Of a stretch of 64,000 nt of DNA, positions 16,093 to 25,109 are shown one piece after another. Both the position numbers and the translations under genes were made by a program. Within the stretch, counting starts at the first letter, position 1, and each line of letters starts with the position of its first letter. The notes beneath the pieces are model-generated. The model did no database searches. It was not told the DNA's origin and worked only from the letters and a program-made list of their open reading frames with translations. This DNA is from JAWWOW01 sp033851265 (GTDB lineage: Bacteria > Actinomycetota > Actinomycetes > JAWWOW01). The stretch lies in contig JAWWOW010000016.1 of the NCBI GenBank assembly GCA_033851265.1, positions 62,001 through 126,000 of the forward strand, given 5' to 3'.

Positions 16093-17526
16093 ATGGCAGG
16101 CTGCTCAACGATGTACCCCGACGACGGTGACGATCATCACCTTGACCCGGTGTCCCGCACCGGCGTCCTGGTCGAGCGGTTGCGCACGGCCGAACCGCGG
16201 ATGTTGCTCGCAGCGGCCCTCGCTTTGACCGGTATCTACCTAACCGCCCGCGGTCTCCGCGAATCCACCCACGAGCTCGCGGCTGTCGGCGCGGCAGGAC
16301 TGCTGGCCGCCCGCGGGATCGCGCGCGCCCGGCCGCTGAGCACGCGCCACATCGTCCTGGCCGCGCTGTGTGTCATCGCCGCAAGGTTCTTGTACCTCGA
16401 CCATCACTTCACGCTTGCGATGGTGGCCACCGTGCTGGCAGGAGCCTCGCCGGTCCTCCCGCTCCCTCCCCCACCGCCGGGGACGCCGCTCGAACGCCGC
16501 CATGTGTGGGCGCTCGTCGACGGCACGTCACGTGACGCGCTCGCACCGTTCGCGCTGCGGTCGGACAAGGCGTACGTCTTCTCGCCGAACGGCCTTGCCG
16601 CTGTGGCCTACCGCGTGCGCTTCGGTACGGCGGTGGCGTCGGCGGATCCGATCGGTGACCCTGCTTCACGCGATGCCGCCATTGCCGAGTTCATCGCCGC
16701 CGCAGAGGCCAACGGTTGGCGTCCCGCCGTCCTTGGGAGTGCTGAGTCGCAGCTCCACCGGTGGCAGGCACATGGTTTGCGCGCGGTGCCAATCGGTCGC
16801 GAGGTCATCATCGACGTCGGCACGTTCGCACTGACTGGCCGCCGCTTCCGAAACCTCCGCCAGGCTGTGCAGCGCACGCACAACTTTGGCGTTACGACCG
16901 AGGTGCTCGTCGAAGCGTCGCTGTCGCCAACGCAACGCGCCGAGCTCGAGGACGTCGTACGCCGCTCTCGCGGGACAACGCAGCCGCGAGGCTTCGCGAT
17001 GATCCTCGACCAGGTCCTGACGGGCATGCACCCGGGTGTCTTCATCAATGTCGCGCGGGACCGGGATGGCTGCGTGGTCGCTGTGCAGCGCGTCGCCAGT
17101 GCGGACGCGGGACGCGAGCTTTCCATGGACGTCACATGGCGGCTTCCCGATGCGCCAAACGGCACCGAGGAACGGCTGACGACCGACGTCATCGCCTGGG
17201 CCCGCGAGCACGGCGCTGAGCGCGTCTCGCTGGCCTTCGCGGCGTTCCCGGAACTGTTCGCAATGACCCATCGCAACCCGCTTCAGCAGCTGACCTACTG
17301 GACGGTGCGACGACTCGACCGATTCGTGAAGCTGGAGTCGCTCTACCGCTACCTGCGCAAGTTCCATTCTTTCGGTGCGCGTCGGTACGTCGCGCTGCGA
17401 CCTCTCGACGTTGTCATCGTCGCCGCGTCACTGCTGACGCTCGAGTTCGGCCCCGTGCGGACATCCCGCCGTGGTTGGGACCGGCTACGCGGCAAGCGCT
17501 CCGTCCACACCGCCGTCGACGACTGA
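16093..17526 (+). CDS. DUF2156 (phosphatidylglycerol lysyltransferase C-terminal-like) membrane protein
   Basis: A 477-residue protein with about four N-terminal hydrophobic helices (LLAAALALTGIYL, LAAVGAAGLLAA, HIVLAALCVIAARF, FTLAMVATVLAGAS). These are followed by a cytosolic tandem GNAT-like DUF2156 domain (residues ~140-440). Recognisable segments are DKAYVFSPNGLAAVAYRVRFG, SADPIGDP, LRQAVQRTHNFGV and RGFAMILDQVL. Related proteins transfer aminoacyl groups from tRNA to phosphatidylglycerol. The membrane part is shorter than the ~8-14 helices of classical MprF/LysX, so lipid aminoacylation is an inference. The downstream gene begins 79 bp later on the same strand. Confidence 0.85.
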   Translation: MAGCSTMYPDDGDDHHLDPVSRTGVLVERLRTAEPRMLLAAALALTGIYLTARGLRESTHELAAVGAAGLLAARGIARARPLSTRHIVLAALCVIAARFLYLDHHFTLAMVATVLAGASPVLPLPPPPPGTPLERRHVWALVDGTSRDALAPFALRSDKAYVFSPNGLAAVAYRVRFGTAVASADPIGDPASRDAAIAEFIAAAEANGWRPAVLGSAESQLHRWQAHGLRAVPIGREVIIDVGTFALTGRRFRNLRQAVQRTHNFGVTTEVLVEASLSPTQRAELEDVVRRSRGTTQPRGFAMILDQVLTGMHPGVFINVARDRDGCVVAVQRVASADAGRELSMDVTWRLPDAPNGTEERLTTDVIAWAREHGAERVSLAFAAFPELFAMTHRNPLQQLTYWTVRRLDRFVKLESLYRYLRKFHSFGARRYVALRPLDVVIVAASLLTLEFGPVRTSRRGWDRLRGKRSVHTAVDD

Positions 17527-17605
17527 CCGCGAGCGCGCTAGCAGGAAGTCGGGGGCAGGAGCCGAACTCTCCGGGGACAGCAGTTCATGTGTTCAAGGAG
17601 CTCCG

Positions 17606-19006
17606 GTGGCCGTACACGGGCGATCCAGGTCACGCCGATCCCGATTCCGCCTCATCGCTGCCGGGGGTGTCGTCTGCGCCGCTGCCGTGACGGTGCCGGC
17701 GCTGGCCCAAACGAGTGGACCGGCGCTGCCGGCAACCTTCGAGGCGCAGCTGACCTTCAACAAGCACTATGCCGAGGGCGAGCCGAGCATCGCCGTCAAC
17801 CCGAGGAACCCCAAGAACATCATCGTGACGTTCTTGGCCAACACCGGCCTCGGCACGTACGGGTTGCAGAACAACACCGCTCCCACACCCCGTGACTTCA
17901 AGCAGACCATCCAAGGGTGCGACTACCTCGTCACAACTGACGGCGGCCGGACGTGGTCACGCGATCGACTGCCGATCGCCAACTTTGAGATCGACCCGAC
18001 GCGTCCCAACTGCTCTGACACCTTGGTTCTGTTCGACAAACGCGGCGTCGCCTACGTGATCGGCTCGAGTTTCCAGTTCCCGACGTTTGCTGTGGGGCAC
18101 GGTGACTTCCGCGTCATCAGCTCACGCGATGGTGGCAAGACCTGGACGAAGCCGAGTGTGGTTTCGCCGACGATTCTCAGTCCTGGCCGGGACATCCGTA
18201 AGTGGCAGGGCGCGCGGTTCTACGACGACCGTGAGTTCATGGCGCTTGACGACTCGACCCACACGCTCTACGTGAGCGGGACGCAGGGACGCGTCGATGC
18301 ACACGGGTCCGTCGGCGACATGGAATATCTGACCAGCTCCGATGACGGTGGCAAGACGTGGCGCGACGCGATCGCCGTCGGGGTCGCGGCACCATCACCA
18401 TTGTCAGCAGCCTTCGGAATCGTCGGGTTCACGTCGCCACCGCACATCGGTGCGAAGCGCAGCTGCTCGTGCCTCGACTTCGTCGTGAGCACCGACCGCG
18501 CGCGATCGATTGTCCGCCGCCCAACGCCGATCCCCGGCAGCAGCACACCTGGTGGTCTGCTCAGTGGTGCGGCGACCGCTGCGGACCCGACACACGCCGG
18601 ACACTTCGCCGTAGCGACAAGTGACTCGGCTGGGAACCTGCTCGTCTACCGCACACCAGACGCTGGCCGCACATGGACCGGGCCCACGTCCATGACCGTG
18701 CCCGGTCGCGGCGTGAGCAAGATCTGGCCGGAGTTCTCCCGCGTCGGCGTCCTCGGCGTCGGGTGGCGCGCCACCAAGAGTGACGGCAGCTACGGGTTCT
18801 ACGGCGCAGCGTCGTACAACGGTGGCAAGACCTTTGTCATCAAGCGGATCAGCCGCGCCGACTCACCGCCGACTGACCGTCTCTGGGTTGCGGGCGACGA
18901 CACGTCGGCCATCGCCGTTGCTAACGGTCGCCTCTACGCAACCTGGGGCGACTGGCGCGGCGGCGGCCTGCAGACGTGGTGGGGCGGTTTCCCACTCAGC
19001 CACTAA
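17606..19006 (+). CDS. secreted Asp-box (BNR/sialidase-like) beta-propeller
   Basis: A 466-residue exported protein. Start GTG 17606 is chosen because AAGGAG precedes it by five bases and it begins a signal peptide (RFRLIAAGGVVCAAAVTVPALAQ); the open frame further upstream is overlap with the previous gene. At least five Asp-box-like blades are seen: TTDGGRTW, SRDGGKTW, SSDDGGKTW, TPDAGRTW and SYNGGKTF. EGEPSIAVNPRNPKNIIV is a typical first strand. Such propellers include sialidases and other glycosidases, but the arginine triad of true sialidases cannot be confirmed, so the enzyme activity is open. Confidence 0.85.
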   Translation: MAVHGRSRSRRSRFRLIAAGGVVCAAAVTVPALAQTSGPALPATFEAQLTFNKHYAEGEPSIAVNPRNPKNIIVTFLANTGLGTYGLQNNTAPTPRDFKQTIQGCDYLVTTDGGRTWSRDRLPIANFEIDPTRPNCSDTLVLFDKRGVAYVIGSSFQFPTFAVGHGDFRVISSRDGGKTWTKPSVVSPTILSPGRDIRKWQGARFYDDREFMALDDSTHTLYVSGTQGRVDAHGSVGDMEYLTSSDDGGKTWRDAIAVGVAAPSPLSAAFGIVGFTSPPHIGAKRSCSCLDFVVSTDRARSIVRRPTPIPGSSTPGGLLSGAATAADPTHAGHFAVATSDSAGNLLVYRTPDAGRTWTGPTSMTVPGRGVSKIWPEFSRVGVLGVGWRATKSDGSYGFYGAASYNGGKTFVIKRISRADSPPTDRLWVAGDDTSAIAVANGRLYATWGDWRGGGLQTWWGGFPLSH

Positions 19007-19070
19007 CCGGCGTTCTGCGTCAGGTCAAGAAGAGCGCAGTTATTGGGGCAGACGCAGCACCTCACGTTGA

Positions 19071-19116
19071 TGGATGTGAATCTGTGTACGTCAGGACCTA
19101 CACAGATTCACATCCA
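19071..19116. terminator. perfect 18-bp stem-loop between convergent genes
   Basis: Arms 19071-19088 (TGGATGTGAATCTGTGTA) and 19099-19116 are perfect reverse complements around a 10-base loop. It lies in the 163-bp gap between the convergent propeller and VanY genes and is notably AT-richer than its surroundings. No U-tract follows on either strand, so if it terminates transcription it is a bidirectional, non-canonical actinobacterial hairpin. Confidence 0.75.
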
Positions 19117-19169
19117 CGGCCCGGCGTTGCCCCGTAAGTGCGCCTTTTGAATTGCCAGCATGAACGGCG

Positions 19170-20351
19170 CTACTGGCCGCCGGCGTACTCCCAGTGCCAC
19201 GGCTCGTAGGGACCGCTTCCGCCTGGGTCGCCCCACGACGGATGGAACCAGCCGAAGCGTCCGGCGTTCTGCCGCAGCCAGGTATTGGTAGCGGTGCCGT
19301 CGGTCTGAATACCGCCACACAAGTCAGTCGCGAGACCCCATCCGTGGTTGCTGGTGCCCGGAGTCGCGGCGAGGTCGGGCTTCGCTTCCTTCAGCCGCAC
19401 CTGCTCGGCGTAGCTGCGATAGGAATCGGTGACACAGATCGGCGAACCGAAGTGCGCGGCGTAGGTGCGCGACATCTTGTTGAAGCCGTTTGCTGCATCC
19501 GCGCGGAGTCGATGTCCCGGCGCTCCCCATAAGGGGCAGAGTGCCGACTCGGGGATCCGCCCGTTCGGATATCCACTGACATCGCGGCCCTTGCACGACC
19601 CGACCGAGCCGAAGGCCCGCGCCCGTTGCCGGGCGACCGCTTCAGCGTGTGCCAGGCGCCCAGCGCGCTGGGACCAAGCACGGGCAGCACCTTGAGTGCG
19701 ATCGAGTCGGGTCTGCAGCGCGAGAACCATGGTTTGTTGCGCCGCCATCAACGCATCGGCCTGCTTCTTGGCTTTGCCTGCCTGCTGCTGACGATCGTGG
19801 GCGATGAACGCGGCCTGGTCAGCGATGGCACGCGCTTGTTGTTCCTGAAGGCGAACGACCGTCATCGCCGTGAGGGTGTCGGACTGACGTTGGCCGACGA
19901 GCTTCAAGGTGCCGGCGCTCTGCAGCACCTGCTGCGGCGCCTCTGCGCTGACCAGGTTGACCATCGCGTTGACCTTGTCGGCGCCACCGCGGCGGTAGAG
20001 GTTGGTGACATAAACCCCGACGCGACGGCGCTGATCAGCAGCGGCAGCGACGGCGGCAGCGAGTTCGCGCTCGGCAGCTTTCTCCGTCGCTAATGCGGCG
20101 CGCGCGGCTTCCGACGCACGTTGATACGTGTCGAGTGCGGCATTGGCGCGCGCGGCGAGGTCCGAGAGTTGCGCCTGTGCGGCGGCTAGTCCACCGGCCG
20201 TCGTCCGCGCTTGTTGGCGCAACCGTTCCGCTTGCTGTTCGGCCTGCCTGCTGGAGTCGGCGTACGCCGGTGTCTGAACCCAGGAAACGGCACCGAATGC
20301 GACAACCACCACCGCAACAACGGCAGCAGCGCGTACTCGTATCCGTCCCAT
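19170..20351 (-). CDS. VanY-type D,D-carboxypeptidase with N-terminal coiled coil (copy A)
   Basis: A 393-residue exported M15B peptidase. After a signal peptide (VRAAAVVAVVVVAFGAVSW) comes a ~200-residue Ala/Gln-rich coiled coil resembling those of NlpC/P60 and M23 wall hydrolases. A catalytic domain (~240-393) follows, with the zinc motif SNHGWGLATDLCG (His, Asp), a tyrosine-rich VTDSYRSY and the third ligand in EPWHWEYAGGQ. The start ATG 20351 has GAGGG upstream; an open extension before it lacks homology to copy B. It would trim D-Ala from peptidoglycan stems or cut cross-links. A 209-bp leader separates it from copy B. Confidence 0.9.
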   Translation of the reverse strand: MGRIRVRAAAVVAVVVVAFGAVSWVQTPAYADSSRQAEQQAERLRQQARTTAGGLAAAQAQLSDLAARANAALDTYQRASEAARAALATEKAAERELAAAVAAAADQRRRVGVYVTNLYRRGGADKVNAMVNLVSAEAPQQVLQSAGTLKLVGQRQSDTLTAMTVVRLQEQQARAIADQAAFIAHDRQQQAGKAKKQADALMAAQQTMVLALQTRLDRTQGAARAWSQRAGRLAHAEAVARQRARAFGSVGSCKGRDVSGYPNGRIPESALCPLWGAPGHRLRADAANGFNKMSRTYAAHFGSPICVTDSYRSYAEQVRLKEAKPDLAATPGTSNHGWGLATDLCGGIQTDGTATNTWLRQNAGRFGWFHPSWGDPGGSGPYEPWHWEYAGGQ

Positions 20352-20560
20352 GAATGACCCTCGACGCCGACCGCTCTGGGCGGCACCCGCCCACTGGCGC
20401 TTGGGGTCCCCAGTGGTGTGGCGGGTACGGCGTCCACGGGGCATCTCGGACAATGCGTGCGATAGCCGCGATTCCGCGACCATCAGCGTTGTTCGTTCAC
20501 GCCGTCCTCGACCGGAAGGCGTACGGGCTGTAGCCCAGCCAGCCCGGTGTATCGCGTGGG

Positions 20561-21730
20561 TTACTGCCCGCCGGCGTACTCCCAATGCCACGGCTCATAA
20601 GCCCCGCTTCCACCGGGCTCAGCCCACGATGGATGGAACCAGCCGAAGCGCGCGCTGTTCTGCCTCAACCAGTTGTTAGCGCTAGTGCCGTCGTGCGAGA
20701 TGTCACCGCACAGATCGACGGCGAGGCCCCAGCCATGGTTGCTCGTACCCGGCTTCGCGGCATAGCCCGGTTTCTCGGCATACAACTGCTGTTGTTGGGA
20801 GTAGGTGCGGTAGGAGTCGGTGACGCAGATCGGCGAGCCGAACTGCGCAGCGTAGGCCTTGGACATCTTGTTGAAGCCGTTTGCCGCATCCGCGCGCAGA
20901 CGCTGGCCCGACGTTCCCCACAGCGGGCAGAGCGCGGATTCGGGCAACCGGCCGTTGGGGTAACCGCTGACGTCGCCGCCCTTGCACGACCCGACGGGGC
21001 CATACGACTGGCGGGCCAACGCCTCAGCCTGAGCCAGTCGCTTTGCCCGCGCAGATTCCGCGTTGGCCGCGCCTTCGGTGCGATCGAGTCGACCTTGCAG
21101 GGCATCGACCAACTGCTGCTGTTCGGCCATCAATGCATCCGCGCGCTTCTTGGCGTTAGCCGCTTGCGACAGGGTGGACGTCGCGATACCGGATGCTTGG
21201 TCGGCGACCGCCCGAGCCTGCTGCTCGTGAAGCCGGACCACACGCATCGCCGTCAACGCGTCTGACTGGCGTTGTCCTACCAGCTTCAGATTGCCTGCTG
21301 TTTGCAGGAAGCGTTCAGGGGCGGCACTCGTCATGTCGACGAAGAGGGTGATCTGGTCGGACCCACCGCGGCGGTAGAGGTTCGTCGCGTACACACCGAC
21401 CCGACGGCGCTGCTCTGCGGCGGCCGCCGATGCGGCGGCCAGTTCACGCGTGGCCACCCGCTGCCGCGTCTGGGCCGTCCGCGCGTTCTCGGAAGCGCGT
21501 TGATAGGTGTCCAATGCGGCGTTGGCGCGTGTCCCCAGGTTGGTGAGCTGAGCCTGAGCGACAGCAAGACCACCGGCGGTGGTGCGCGCCTGGTCTCGCA
21601 ACTGCGCTGCGCGCCGTTCAGCCTCTCGGCTGCTGTCGGCGTACGCCGGGCTCTGCAGGTACGACACCGCCGAGAGCAACGCGCTCAGGACGACGGCAGC
21701 CGCGACACTCCGTCTGGGCATTCCGGGCAT
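20561..21730 (-). CDS. VanY-type D,D-carboxypeptidase with N-terminal coiled coil (copy B)
   Basis: A 389-residue paralogue of the preceding protein with the same order: signal peptide (RRSVAAAVVLSALLSAVSYL), coiled coil, and M15 domain with SNHGWGLAVDLCG, VTDSYRTY and EPWHWEYAGGQ. The C-terminal ~150 residues are nearly the same in both copies, while the coiled coils have diverged more, which points to tandem duplication followed by drift. It lies 51 bp after the DUF4032 stop on the same strand. The coiled coil probably controls access to the active site, as shown for other wall hydrolases. The cleaved bond has not been shown. Confidence 0.9.
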   Translation of the reverse strand: MPGMPRRSVAAAVVLSALLSAVSYLQSPAYADSSREAERRAAQLRDQARTTAGGLAVAQAQLTNLGTRANAALDTYQRASENARTAQTRQRVATRELAAASAAAAEQRRRVGVYATNLYRRGGSDQITLFVDMTSAAPERFLQTAGNLKLVGQRQSDALTAMRVVRLHEQQARAVADQASGIATSTLSQAANAKKRADALMAEQQQLVDALQGRLDRTEGAANAESARAKRLAQAEALARQSYGPVGSCKGGDVSGYPNGRLPESALCPLWGTSGQRLRADAANGFNKMSKAYAAQFGSPICVTDSYRTYSQQQQLYAEKPGYAAKPGTSNHGWGLAVDLCGDISHDGTSANNWLRQNSARFGWFHPSWAEPGGSGAYEPWHWEYAGGQ

Positions 21731-21781
21731 TGCGACGCATCGTAGCCAGGCCCGGCCGAGGGCCTGCCGTTGACACCCGCA

Positions 21782-23011
21782 CTACTGGTCCGTGCGTAGG
21801 TCGGGCGCGATCAGGACAGCGCTCTCGTCAGGCTTAGCTGTGAGGACGGTTCGGAGATAGTCGTCTGCAGCGTCCTCGAGCCGCACCTCATGTCCGGCCT
21901 GCTCGGAGAGATACCACCGATGGTCGAGCATCTCGTGGAAGAGCTGCGCAGGCTCCAGCTTGCCGCGCAGTTCAGCCGGCACCGCGGACGTCAACGGGCC
22001 AAAGATCTCCGTCAGCCAGTGCCGCGCCGCGGTGGCCTCATCGACATCCGTTCCCGGCATCACCGCCGCCGCGCGGTAGGAGTCAAGGTCGCCGAGCAGC
22101 CGACGAGCCTGCCGCTCCTCGACGTCGAGCCCGGTCAGTTCGCGCAGCCGCCGACGGTGATGACCGGGTTCCACGACCTGCGTCCGGAAAGACAGGCGGG
22201 ATCCGTCATCCTCCTCCGACAACTGCACCTCACCCACGTCGTAGCCCAGGTCGTTCAGGCGACGGATGCGCGCTTCGATCCGCCCGTATTCGTTGGGGTC
22301 CACCACCTCAGTGCGGGTGAGCTCATCCCACAGCCCGGCGTAACGCGGCGCCAACTCCCGCGCGGTGGCGAATGGGTCGACGGACGGGTCGAGGAGATCT
22401 CCGGCGGCGAGGTCGAGCAGCTCGCCGGCGACATTCTCCGTCGCAACCTCCACGTCGTACTCCCGGCTTTGGTCCGACAGTGGGTCCCGGAAGTCCCCGG
22501 TCTCGGCATCGACGAGGTACGCCGCGAAAGTTTCAGCGTCGCGACGAAAGAGGGTGTTCGACAACGAGCAGTCGTTCCACACGAACCCCGCAAGATGCAG
22601 CCGCACGAGCAACTCAGCCATCGCGTCGAGTAACCGCCCAGAGGTACCTGGCGCGAGTCGACGAGAAAACACGGCGCGGTACGGCAACGAGAACTGCAGG
22701 TGCCGGGTCACGAGTGCGGCGTCGAGTGGCTCGCCGTCCGGAGTAACGCGGTCCGTGACGACTCCGATCGCGCGAACGACGGGAAGGCCACGGCGTTCGA
22801 GGTCGCGAAGCAGCCGATACTCCTTCTCGGCGACCGGCTGCCCGATCTCTTTCACCGCGTAGACCGTTCCGTCGATGCGGACGAACCGCACCACGTGCCG
22901 CGATACACCACGGGGGTACGACGCGAGCAGCTCCGCCGGCCACTTCTCCAACGGCACCGACCAGGGCAGCTCGAGCAGACCTCGATGCTCGGGGAACGCG
23001 GTGAAGCGCAC
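21782..23011 (-). CDS. DUF4032 protein, kinase-fold (InaA-like)
   Basis: A 409-residue protein. The start is GTG 23011, giving VRFTAFPEHRGLLELPW, the usual N-terminus of this family. The first half is a lipopolysaccharide-kinase/protein-kinase-like fold with VYAVKEIG (ATP-binding Lys), EKEYRLLRDLERRGLP, the catalytic loop HLAGFVWNDCSLSNTLF and AYLVDAETGDF. The C-terminal ~200 residues are the DUF4032 region, ending HEMLDHRWYLSEQAG. It follows sugC by 32 bp and is probably part of the lpqY-sugABC operon, which hints at a role in sugar or glycan metabolism. The phosphorylated substrate is unknown. Confidence 0.85.
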   Translation of the reverse strand: MRFTAFPEHRGLLELPWSVPLEKWPAELLASYPRGVSRHVVRFVRIDGTVYAVKEIGQPVAEKEYRLLRDLERRGLPVVRAIGVVTDRVTPDGEPLDAALVTRHLQFSLPYRAVFSRRLAPGTSGRLLDAMAELLVRLHLAGFVWNDCSLSNTLFRRDAETFAAYLVDAETGDFRDPLSDQSREYDVEVATENVAGELLDLAAGDLLDPSVDPFATARELAPRYAGLWDELTRTEVVDPNEYGRIEARIRRLNDLGYDVGEVQLSEEDDGSRLSFRTQVVEPGHHRRRLRELTGLDVEERQARRLLGDLDSYRAAAVMPGTDVDEATAARHWLTEIFGPLTSAVPAELRGKLEPAQLFHEMLDHRWYLSEQAGHEVRLEDAADDYLRTVLTAKPDESAVLIAPDLRTDQ

Positions 23012-23043
23012 TGTCGTCCAGTCGCCGGCGCAGGCCGGTGTCG

Positions 23044-24258
23044 TCAGCCGGTCGACGCTGCCGAGGTTGCGGCCGGAACGCCACTCCCCGCTGGCCCGCC
23101 CTCGCGGGTGAGGTTCTCCTGAGTGTGCGGGTCGAAGACGTGCACCCTGCTGGTATCCAGCCACAGGTCGGCGTCCTCGCCGGCAGTGATCTTGCTCGAG
23201 GTGTGCAGCGAGATCACCAGCTGGGTCCGGATCTGCTCGCTGTCGAGTTCGCGCGAGAGATCAGCCAGCTGCTGAACGATGTCGGCCTGCGCCTCGAACG
23301 GCACATAGGCAAACAAGTCATGGCCCAGCCACTCGGTGACGTCGACCGCGCCGCTGAAGCTGAGACCGGAGGATCGCTTCCCCTCATCAACCATCGCGGC
23401 GTCCTCGAAATGGTCCGGTCGCGCGCCCACGATCACGACATCGCGGCCCTGGACCTTCGCGGCCCGCTCGGGTGGCAGCCGAAACGGTCCGAACGGTGTC
23501 TTCAAAGTGTCACCCTCCACCGCGGCCGGGATGAAGTTCATCGGCGGCGACCCGATGAAGCCCGCGACGAAGAGGTTGACCGGCTCCTCATAGAGCTCGC
23601 GCGGGCTGGCCACCTGTTGGAGCACGCCTTTGCGAAGGACGGCAACGCGATCGCCGAGGGTCATCGCTTCGGTCTGATCGTGAGTGACGTAAACGGTGGT
23701 AATCCCGAGGCGCCGCTGTATGCGGGCGATCTCGGTACGCATCTGCCCGCGCAACTTCGCATCGAGGTTGGACAACGGCTCGTCGAACAGGAACGCGTCC
23801 GCCTCGCGCACGATTGCGCGGCCCATCGCCACGCGCTGACGCTGTCCACCCGAGAGGTTGGCCGGTCGGCGCTGGAGATGCTCGGTGAGTTCGAGGGTTT
23901 CGGCGGCCTCGTTGACCAGCTTGGTGATCTCCTCATCCTTCATGCCACGAAGGCGGAGCGGGAACGCAATGTTTTCGAACACCGTCAGGTGCGGGTAGAG
24001 CGCATAGTTCTGGAAGACCATCGCGAGGTTCCGGTCGCGGGGGGCCTTTTCATTCACCCGCGTGCCGCCGATGACCATGTCGCCGGACGTGATGTCTTCC
24101 AAGCCGACGATCATCCGCAGCAAGGTGGACTTCCCACATCCCGACGGGCCCACCAGGATGATGAACTCGCCGTCGGCCACCTCCAGCGACACGTCGTTCA
24201 CCGCCGGGAATCCATCGCCGTACTTCTTGACGATGTGAGTCATGGTGATGGCTGCCAT
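23044..24258 (-). CDS. sugC: trehalose-type ABC transporter ATP-binding protein (SugC-like)
   Basis: A 404-residue CUT1-family ATPase energising sugar import. Walker A is GPSGCGKST, the signature is LSGGQRQRVAMGRA, Walker B is ADAFLFDEPLSNLD and the switch is YVTHDQTEAMTLGD. The C-terminal ~150 residues are the TOBE/regulatory domain, which contacts permeases and regulators. The Shine-Dalgarno is AAGGAGG before ATG 24258. The gene order lpqY-sugA-sugB-sugC matches the mycobacterial trehalose recycling transporter. MsiK/UgpC-type multi-sugar use is the alternative. Confidence 0.88.
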   Translation of the reverse strand: MAAITMTHIVKKYGDGFPAVNDVSLEVADGEFIILVGPSGCGKSTLLRMIVGLEDITSGDMVIGGTRVNEKAPRDRNLAMVFQNYALYPHLTVFENIAFPLRLRGMKDEEITKLVNEAAETLELTEHLQRRPANLSGGQRQRVAMGRAIVREADAFLFDEPLSNLDAKLRGQMRTEIARIQRRLGITTVYVTHDQTEAMTLGDRVAVLRKGVLQQVASPRELYEEPVNLFVAGFIGSPPMNFIPAAVEGDTLKTPFGPFRLPPERAAKVQGRDVVIVGARPDHFEDAAMVDEGKRSSGLSFSGAVDVTEWLGHDLFAYVPFEAQADIVQQLADLSRELDSEQIRTQLVISLHTSSKITAGEDADLWLDTSRVHVFDPHTQENLTREGGPAGSGVPAATSAASTG

Positions 24259-24276
24259 CGGTAGTGCCTCCTTGTG

Positions 24277-25107
24277 TCAGCCCTTGACGGCGCCAGACGT
24301 GAGACCAGCGACGATCCGCCGCTGGAAGAGTAGGACCAGGGCGACAACGGGAATCGTGACGATCACTGCAGCAGCGGCGATCGCAGTGGTGGGTTGCTGG
24401 AACTGAGACTCACCGGTGAAGAATGCAAGAGCGGCCGGAACTGTGCGCGCATTGTTCGTCGACGTCAGCGAAATCGCGAAGACGAAGTCGTTCCAGCAGA
24501 AGAAGAACACGAGGATTGCGGCGGTGAAGACACCCGGTGCGGCCAGCGGGACGATTACTTTGCGGAAGGCCTGCCACGGCGTCGCGCCGTCGACCTGTGC
24601 GGCCTGCTCCATCTCCCAAGGGATCTCACGGAAGAACGCCGACAGGGTCCAGATCGCGAGCGGAAGTGCGAAGGAGATGTACGGGATGACGAGGCCGAGC
24701 CACGTGTCGTAGAGCCCGATGTTTCGCCAGAGGTTGAAGAGCGGTCCCACCAGCGAGACCACGGGGAACATCGCTATGGCGAGGGCGAAGTTGAGGATGA
24801 GCCGTTTGCCCCGAAACTCCAGGCGGGCGATGGCGTAGGCGACGAGGGTGGCGAAGACGACGCCGACGAGAGTCGCGATCAGTGCGATCCCGATCGAGTT
24901 GCGCAAGGCAGCGGTGAAGAGGTTGATTTTGAACACCTGGCGATAGTTGTCCAGAGTCCAGTTCCGCGGGAGGAACGACGGGTTGGTGCCGATCTCTTCC
25001 GGCCGCTTGAACGACAGCATCACGATCCACGCGATCGGGAACATCGAAACGACGACGATGAGCGCCGATCCGAGTCCCCAGCCGACGCGGCTGCGAGTTG
25101 ACTGCAT
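24277..25107 (-). CDS. sugB: sugar ABC transporter permease (SugB-like)
   Basis: A 276-residue MalG-type permease with six hydrophobic helices, from LGSALIVVVSMFPIAWIVML to AAAAVIVTIPVVALVLLF. The EAA loop reads EQAAQVDGATPWQAFRKVIVPLAAPG, which docks the ATPase. It starts two bases after the sugA stop and ends 18 bp before sugC, so it is cotranscribed. It pairs with SugA to form the transmembrane channel. Confidence 0.9.
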   Translation of the reverse strand: MQSTRSRVGWGLGSALIVVVSMFPIAWIVMLSFKRPEEIGTNPSFLPRNWTLDNYRQVFKINLFTAALRNSIGIALIATLVGVVFATLVAYAIARLEFRGKRLILNFALAIAMFPVVSLVGPLFNLWRNIGLYDTWLGLVIPYISFALPLAIWTLSAFFREIPWEMEQAAQVDGATPWQAFRKVIVPLAAPGVFTAAILVFFFCWNDFVFAISLTSTNNARTVPAALAFFTGESQFQQPTTAIAAAAVIVTIPVVALVLLFQRRIVAGLTSGAVKG

Positions 25108-25109
25108 GA

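Noticed and set aside
20352..20560. c-di-AMP (ydaO) riboswitch before the VanY-type gene
   Set aside because: Such riboswitches often precede wall hydrolases, and a GGGGACCC string is present, but the required order of conserved blocks is not found by eye. A covariance search for RF00379 would decide.
23038..24264. 408-residue + strand frame opposite sugC
   Set aside because: sugC has all ABC ATPase motifs; the opposite frame lacks any domain.
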